DNA from: Tieghemiomyces parasiticus
Taxonomy: Eukaryota > Kickxellomycota > Dimargaritomycetes > Dimargaritales > Dimargaritaceae
DNA length: 26,568 nucleotides
Reading direction: 5' to 3'
Assembly: GCA_027575765.1 (NCBI GenBank)
Contig: JANBPT010000673.1
Coordinates: 1-26,568 of the forward strand
The notes beneath the pieces are model-generated. The model was given only the letters and a program-made list of their open reading frames with translations. It ran no database searches and was not told the origin of the DNA. A program made the translations under genes and the position numbers. This document shows, in pieces, positions 21,093 to 26,568 of this stretch (its first letter is position 1; each line of letters begins with the position of its first letter).

Positions 21093-22029
21093 AGGCCATG
21101 GGTAGTCGACCCCCCGCTGCCATTGCAGGTTGGATCGCCCAGTGGTTCGTAGTCTACCTCGTAGCAGCAGGACAAGCTCTCCAGGAGGAAGTGAGCGCTG
21201 AAAGGGTAACACTACAGCTGCGGTCTATTTTTAACTTTAGAGATCGCCGTTGGTCACTTTCGTACGAAAAAAGTAGAAGGCGTGGACGGGTTTCACCAAA
21301 CGCGTCACCTCCATTGACCAAAGATAATGGCCTTCACCATTTCGCCATAAATACTATACTTGGTAGGCATGGCCGGTTGGACGGCGCAAGTCCGGCAGTA
21401 TAGACGAATTTCCCACATGACAATTTTTGCCACTGTGGAGCGCTTCGTGTGAAACTCCGAAATCAGGATCGTCCCTGAATGAAACTAGAGAACATGATAT
21501 TGTGGCAGGATGTACGTTCCGAGGGAGGGGACAGGTAGAGGAAACGACTGAGAGAGATCCGGAGGCGAGCGGGCCAAGTTGGTAATAAAAACGTTTATTA
21601 TTTGCACACTTAGTGCGAACAAGCTGTTATGGGCGCATTGTCCGCTATAAGTATTTTCGCGGCTGGGATGATGCCATATCGTCCGCTGGACTCGTTGGGG
21701 CGGTAGGTGGGCCTTGTCTTTGTCTTGGTTGTTCGCGGGCAATCTCCCTGTTGTGCACACTGTCGGTGTTTCCTGTGGAAGGGTGTGGGCTTCTGTGGAG
21801 TCGTCCTTTGTGGGGCTGGGAGCATCCTGACTGGCCCATCGGTTACAATATGGAACTCTGCGGTGAAGCCTTTACTGACGCCCACCTTAGCTCTAAAGGA
21901 ATTTAGAGGGGATTCTTCACTAGCGTTACTAGGCATTCGCATTTAATATCACGCGGTTTGGTTAGGACATACAGGATGGCATTCAACAACTTCGCGCCCG
22001 TTGTACTATCGTACGTATTCATCAATGAC

Positions 22030-22035
22030 TTTATT
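22030..22035 (-). promoter_or_regulatory. AATAAA poly(A) signal candidate
   Basis: Minus-strand AATAAA about 66 bases after the stop codon of the gene ending at 22101, mirroring the arrangement in its paralogue. Confidence 0.5.
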
Positions 22036-22100
22036 AGTGGGTTATTTTTCAATAACTTGGTAATGAAATGGACGGGTGCCCCAGCCTGGCAGCAATGGTC

Positions 22101-22640
22101 TTACTGTCTGATTACGGTGAAACCACGAACCCCAGGGAATCTGACAACGGTATTTAGATCCTCGGGGCTGAAGCCGACTCTCAGCAGGCAAGTAAAAGGG
22201 TTACCTGAATAAATGACATGGCACAAGTCGCTGTTCCGGAAGATAGCCCCTAGGTTTTCCAGGGCTTGGTTATTGTTCTCGACAGTCGACGTACAAGTGG
22301 TATACAAATCGTAAATGCCATAGTGTGAGCTCTTTACACTACAAGGATCAGTCGGCGGGCTAGCACTGCTAGTGGGTTCGTCGGATACCGACGACGACAC
22401 GTTGTCTGTGGGGCTCGATGTGATCGAAGGTGAAGGAACTGAGGTGTCACTGGGTGTACCCAACGATGAGGTGGATTCAGACAGAGTCGAGGGAGGATCC
22501 GAGGGCTGAACCGGCAGGCAACGGGCCGGGTCGTCCCGCTTCGCCAGTGCATCGTGACAGTTGATACCAGCCGGCACGGCCAAAGCGCCAACCTGAATGG
22601 TGACCAGGACTAGGGCGGTGAGGGTGAAGAGCTTCATCAT
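22101..22640 (-). CDS. Six-cysteine secreted protein, member B
   Basis: Predicted 179-residue secreted paralogue of the gene at 20312-20968, same strand. Two adjacent ATGs (22640, 22637) give MMKLFTLTALVLVTIQ, a signal peptide cleaved near residue 21. The frame extends upstream only to a TTG at 22721. C28 and C41 flank ALAKRDD (Kex2-type Lys34-Arg35), exactly as in member A. A shorter Ser/Thr/Pro linker spans residues ~44-98. The C-terminal domain has C100, C116, C140 and C151 (C-x15-C-x23-C-x10-C) and is followed by FSPEDLNTVVRF, aligning with IDPAKLADFMTIRY of member A. Outside the cysteines, LAKRDD, DPC and a few positions, the sequences have diverged strongly, so the duplication is old or evolving fast. 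No known domain is recognised. Confidence 0.83.
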   Translation of the reverse strand: MMKLFTLTALVLVTIQVGALAVPAGINCHDALAKRDDPARCLPVQPSDPPSTLSESTSSLGTPSDTSVPSPSITSSPTDNVSSSVSDEPTSSASPPTDPCSVKSSHYGIYDLYTTCTSTVENNNQALENLGAIFRNSDLCHVIYSGNPFTCLLRVGFSPEDLNTVVRFPGVRGFTVIRQ

Positions 22641-22763
22641 GTACTCTCGAAGAGGTATCGGTAGTTGGAGGGATAGGGGCAAAAGTTGAAAGTACCTAAG
22701 TATTGGCTGAGTAATTTCCAATAAAGCAGATGGATTAAAAAAAGTCGAGTTCGGACAGGCGAC

Positions 22764-22779
22764 GTGGTTTATATAATCC
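22764..22779 (-). promoter_or_regulatory. TATA-box core promoter of member B
   Basis: The minus strand reads GGATTATATAAACCAC, about 125 bases before ATG 22640. It is the counterpart of the element at 21077-21092. Confidence 0.55.
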
Positions 22780-23340
22780 CTAGTGGCTTACCAGTACTGG
22801 TCAGAAAGAGACGGAGTACGAGAAGACTCGCATCCAATTCTAATTGGCCATCGTTTATAACCCTGGAGGTGATATTGCGTGAGCCTCACCAATTTCGTCT
22901 GGCTATGGAGTCGTCTAAAGAGGGTAAACCAATTTTAATAGTCGTTGAAGGCCTATCTACTTAATTTTCCCATCTGTTTTTTTCGACATTTCTTGTTTAC
23001 TCCCGCATAATACCCTCTCCTCTGCCCATATGAATCGCGCTTATGGATGCAATATGAGGGATGAGACGAATGCAATTAGTCCGAAAAGGGAATAGGATCC
23101 ACGACAACGAGAGTAATACAATAATACTCGACAGGCTGGCGAAGTGGGGGGATCGACGTTGAAATTCAGAGCTACGACTAGCCGGCCCCGACTTCGGACT
23201 ACCAGAATCCGACATTGGTAATCCCTACCGCTATTGAATGTGAAGCACCGCTAATCACAACCTGCTGTATAGTCGAGTAGCTTCATAATTCCCAGAAGGA
23301 ATGGCAATTTAGGCCCGCAGACAGCTGAGGCCTTTGATGT

Positions 23341-23359
23341 ACTTGGCGAAATGCCAAGT
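23341..23359. repeat. Perfect hairpin ACTTGGC-GAAAT-GCCAAGT
   Basis: Two perfectly complementary 7-base arms flank a 5-base loop. It shares the ACTTGG/CCAAGT half-site with 17475-17494. Confidence 0.6.
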
Positions 23360-25074
23360 TCTAATTAAAGCAACCCGTTCACTGCCTGTGTGCCGGATTC
23401 TCACCCGGCCTGGGGTTGAAGAAAAATATACGTGTCATCTCTTTGGTTCGCGTACTTCGGATGTGTCAGTTGGGTGACAATTGACCTATGGACAGTGATT
23501 ATGGTACTAAATTCGTGGCAGAGACATGATTGCACTTAGTGCAGCTGAGTTCCTACATTTCAGATCTCACTTTCCGACATAAAGGTCGCGGAGCTTCCGG
23601 ACATGATGATGTATATCTATTAGTGTACTATGTTACCACCATTTTAAATATCGCTCCAAATGGGCGTTATCAAGTTTTACCGATCTCACCCATGCTCCTG
23701 TTCCCCCGCCACATTCAGCAGCTTCTCACAGTTGTAAGGTACCACAGCCGTTAGGTAATAAACCTCGCCATAAAGGATGTGATATTGTTATTTTTCTGTG
23801 TGAGGAGACTGTGCTAGGTTGGAAACCGGGAGTTGATGGATACAGACAATAAAATAGCAGAAGATAACGATTACTTCATTAAAGAGGTTTTCTTTGACGA
23901 CTTATGGAGCCAGCGGAGCTTGTGGACGTGTGTTAAGGCATTGGTCTGGTCATAGATTATGATGATTCGTGCAATGGAAGGCGGATAGGACGCACTTTGG
24001 TTCGCAAGGTAACGAAGAATTAGGGAGTTGGACCTTTGATGAACCGGTGTAAGGTTTGAGTGAAGTTAGCAAAGGCAGAGATACATTGGTGGTTGAAGCC
24101 ACACTGGTTAAGTGACTTGGTTGGCGGTGACGGTCCGGGGTGTAAGGTGACTGGTGGTGACCGCAAGGTGGTCCTTGGCTACCACAAAGATAGCATTGCT
24201 TGGACTGATAATGCCTCAATACCATTTTTTGTCAGCCACACTGGAACAATCGCCGATCGCATTCAGAACGAGCGTGTACCCTGTGCTATGAGCTCTCAGC
24301 AAGCCATTAGATGCTGATGAAGCAGTAAATAACGTCACGTGGAAATATTGGCCGGCACTAAAGATGACGTAGAAGTCCTGGGGCATTGGGATGGATCGCG
24401 TCCCATTATGGGAGAAAAATCCCAACCGTTTATGGAATCAATGGTTGGTCAGTTCAGCTCCTGCCCCTTATTTTGACCTGCCCTTCGCACTTGTTTTTCT
24501 TGAACATTAGGATGCCCTCTCCTCTTCACAATCTAAAATGGTGTCCAGCAGGTTTCCCCCATCGCTACCAACCTCAACCTACCGGAAGGAGGGGGGTTCC
24601 GGCTTAACTGTTATCGCTTCGTAATAGTATCGTGACGTGCGACGACCAGTGGGGAAGTTTACCAGCCCAGTTAACCCATCACTGCCACCATACAACTGGT
24701 GGAGGATCTCTACCAGCCTTCTTCTATGTTAAGCTTTATCGTATGTCCCGCCAGTTACATCTGACTCCACCTTGGGTTCTTTCCTGATTTCAAATTCCAT
24801 TTTCCCCGTACCACCCACCCCTTCACATTTCAAGATTTTTCCCCCCGTCCTTAACAATTTGGATCGCTCTCCACCTTGAAATCACTCTGGAAGGCGGATT
24901 GAGAAATTGTCCCCGCACCATTCTTCCGCAGTTGGTACACCAGACAAGGCCCTCCACTACGTAAACCACTACGACCTTAGACGACACCCAGCCGGCAGGC
25001 CCGTCAAATTGCGGGGTCGTCACTTTTTCCAAACCACTTTCTCGCGCCCCTCACCCTTCTGCGCCCTTCGTAAC

Positions 25075-25839
25075 ATGAACCTTGACGGCTCCGACTTCCA
25101 AACGACGGCGGCCGACATTGTGGCATTCCCCAACGTGGACGCCGGCGGCGGGCTGCTGTCGGGCGACTTGATGTCAGGCGGCATTGCCAATTCCACTATC
25201 GGCCTCACAGGTACCCCGGCTACAACCCAAGTAGTGGAGGCCTTAGGCGCTGCGGAGGGTAGCCCTACCAATGGCGCCAGTCACCACGGCGCCGATCATG
25301 ACGGCTCCGCGGCCGAACTGACCAAGACGCGCATCCGCGAGCTCATCATTCGAGGCGAGTTCACGCTGCACCCACCGCCGCCGACGCTCAACGCGCCCTG
25401 TTGGGAGAAGTTTTGCCTGGTGCGCCGCAACGATACGGGCGAGTACCTATCGTTTGCAGCCTGCAAGTTCTGCCAGAAAGTATACCGGTACCGTGGCAAG
25501 GACAATAACACGTCATCGATGAACACCCACCGGTGTAAATTGAACAACATTGATGACCCGGACGGTATTAACCTGGCTCTGCTCGCTGGCGCCGCCCCCA
25601 CCCTGACCTATGAGATGCGCCAGGCCCTGCTCAAAAGCTGCGTTAATTTTATCTGCCGCGACGACCGCCCGCTCAACATGGTTGCTGACAACGTGTTCCT
25701 CGAATTGCTGCAAACCGCTGTGACCTTAGGGTCTAAGTACGGTCAATTCAATATCCGCGAGGTCATGAACCCACCTGGCCCTGACGCGTCCAACTCCACC
25801 TTGTTATTCGCCCCGAACACTAACCTCGGCGGTAACTAG
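25075..25839 (+). CDS. BED zinc finger + Hermes-type DNA-binding protein (hAT transposase-derived)
   Basis: Predicted 254-residue protein, start ATG 25075 (MNLDGSDFQT), the only ATG before the domains. Upstream the frame opens with a TTG at 24907. Residues 1-80 are low complexity (G/A/S). Residues ~100-158 form a BED-type finger: Trp110, then C130-x2-C133, and H152-x-C154 in MNTHRCK. Residues ~181-232 match the hAT transposase Hermes DNA-binding domain: MRQALLKSCVNFICRDDRPLN, then VFLELLQTAVTLGSKYGQFN and REVMNPPGP. In a full hAT transposase the RNase H-like catalytic core with its acidic residues follows. Here a 20-residue tail and a stop come instead, and no core is visible downstream. It is therefore either a domesticated DNA-binding protein or an old truncated transposase. 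The intact frame and C/G-ending codons favour domestication. Confidence 0.85.
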   Translation: MNLDGSDFQTTAADIVAFPNVDAGGGLLSGDLMSGGIANSTIGLTGTPATTQVVEALGAAEGSPTNGASHHGADHDGSAAELTKTRIRELIIRGEFTLHPPPPTLNAPCWEKFCLVRRNDTGEYLSFAACKFCQKVYRYRGKDNNTSSMNTHRCKLNNIDDPDGINLALLAGAAPTLTYEMRQALLKSCVNFICRDDRPLNMVADNVFLELLQTAVTLGSKYGQFNIREVMNPPGPDASNSTLLFAPNTNLGGN

Positions 25840-26274
25840 GTTAGAACAATTTCCACCCTCCCTTGTCCCCGGGGAAAGGGGAGGACGTCACTCGCGATCC
25901 TACCTGTCCACCTTTGTTTGCCTCCAACGTCATTCTGTACATTTACTGCCATTAGCCGTGTAGTACCGCAACCAATCCCCTACCATCCTTCTGGACCCGT
26001 CGGTATCCACTTTCCCAGCCCCATATATTGATACGTACACTAAAAGCAAGCTAACCGACCGTCTGTGTGAGTTAAATGTCAGTAACACTAGCCAGAATTC
26101 AAAGTGATTTGCGCTAATCGTGCGGATTTAGTACACAATTCTGATAGACTGTATTGGACCCAAATTGAATATATGTGTGAGAGGGGATACAACGGAGATA
26201 AGGAACTAAAGAAAAGCTGTATGGGGATATGCTGGCTTGAAATTGGGGTATTGGGATATGAAACGGGAGTCGGA
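25840..26274. other. 3' region of the hAT-derived gene
   Basis: It holds a G/C palindrome at 25857-25884 just after the stop codon and A/T-rich sequence beyond. An open frame at 26104-26286 (+) has no recognisable features. No transposase core or convincing terminal inverted repeat is seen. Confidence 0.5.
25857..25884. repeat. GC-rich palindrome after the hAT-derived gene
   Basis: Two 14-base arms, matching at 12 of 14 positions, meet directly at CCCCGGGG (25867-25874). It lies 18 bases beyond the stop codon and would form a stable hairpin in the 3' UTR. Confidence 0.6.

Positions 26275-26568
<294 letters not shown>

Larger units (their letters stand above)
20969..22100. other. Intergenic region between the two six-cysteine paralogues
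   Basis: It holds the promoter of member A (TATA element 21077-21092, E-box 21005-21010) and the 3' region of member B (AATAAA candidate 22030-22035). Open frames on both strands at 21610-21942 and 21613-21906 are mutually exclusive and show no family features. I do not call a gene there. Confidence 0.5.
22641..25074. other. Gene-free stretch upstream of member B and the hAT-derived gene
   Basis: About 2.4 kb. It contains the promoter of member B near its left edge and pyrimidine-rich leader sequence for the rightward gene near 24770-25070. The perfect hairpin at 23341-23359 lies between them. Open frames at 22997-23215 (-) and 24060-24317 (+, GTG start) are short and featureless, so no gene is called. 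Confidence 0.5.

Noticed and set aside
21610..21942. 110-residue minus-strand frame with an ATG between the secreted paralogues
   Set aside because: An equally long frame runs on the opposite strand, there is no signal peptide or family resemblance, and codon choice does not resemble the neighbouring genes. A decayed gene cannot be excluded.

Overview
The window looks like one nuclear contig from a fungus. Protein-coding genes are eukaryotic, two carry short GT-AG introns, promoters are pyrimidine-rich, and the gene content (4-hydroxyphenylpyruvate dioxygenase, a BRE4/ArAE_2-type membrane protein, phosphoglycerate kinase, small secreted proteins with Kex2-like sites) is fungal. An early-diverging lineage of the Zoopagomycota or chytrid type is my inference from the unfamiliar, low-complexity-rich proteins; the species cannot be fixed from the sequence.

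Layout, left half (1-13175, gene-dense; about 9.35 kb of coding sequence by my coordinates). It holds the 3' end of a 4-hydroxyphenylpyruvate dioxygenase gene (+, 1-204), then a very large two-exon membrane transporter-like gene (-, 628-6171) lying tail to tail with it. Next come a proline-rich protein with a possible Myb/SANT-like domain (+, 7539-8882), phosphoglycerate kinase (-, 9255-10511), and an unrecognised two-exon acidic/basic protein (+, 11681-13175).

Layout, right half (13176-26568, gene-sparse and visibly richer in A+T; about 3.15 kb of supported coding sequence plus the right-end fragment). Three of its four complete genes encode secreted proteins with signal peptides starting MKL or MMKL, all on the minus strand. 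They are a 396-residue protein with an internal tandem repeat (14812-16002) and two paralogues of an apparently undescribed six-cysteine family (20312-20968 and 22101-22640). The fourth (+, 25075-25839) is a stand-alone BED finger plus Hermes-type DNA-binding domain, derived from the N-terminus of a hAT transposase. The right end (26275-26568, -) is a second, diverged copy of the dioxygenase 3' end.

The two contig tips are inverted copies of the same gene, and their outermost 77 bases are identical. This is what a de Bruijn assembly with k=77 leaves where two gene copies share upstream sequence, so the ends are probably graph breaks at a duplicated gene. The most promising novel item is the secreted six-cysteine pair. 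The two proteins share exact cysteine spacing, a Kex2-like Lys-Arg site inside the first cysteine loop, an S/T-rich linker, and a 16-bp core-promoter match. Inference: they are lineage-specific secreted (effector-like or wall-associated) proteins in a fast-evolving gene-poor compartment.
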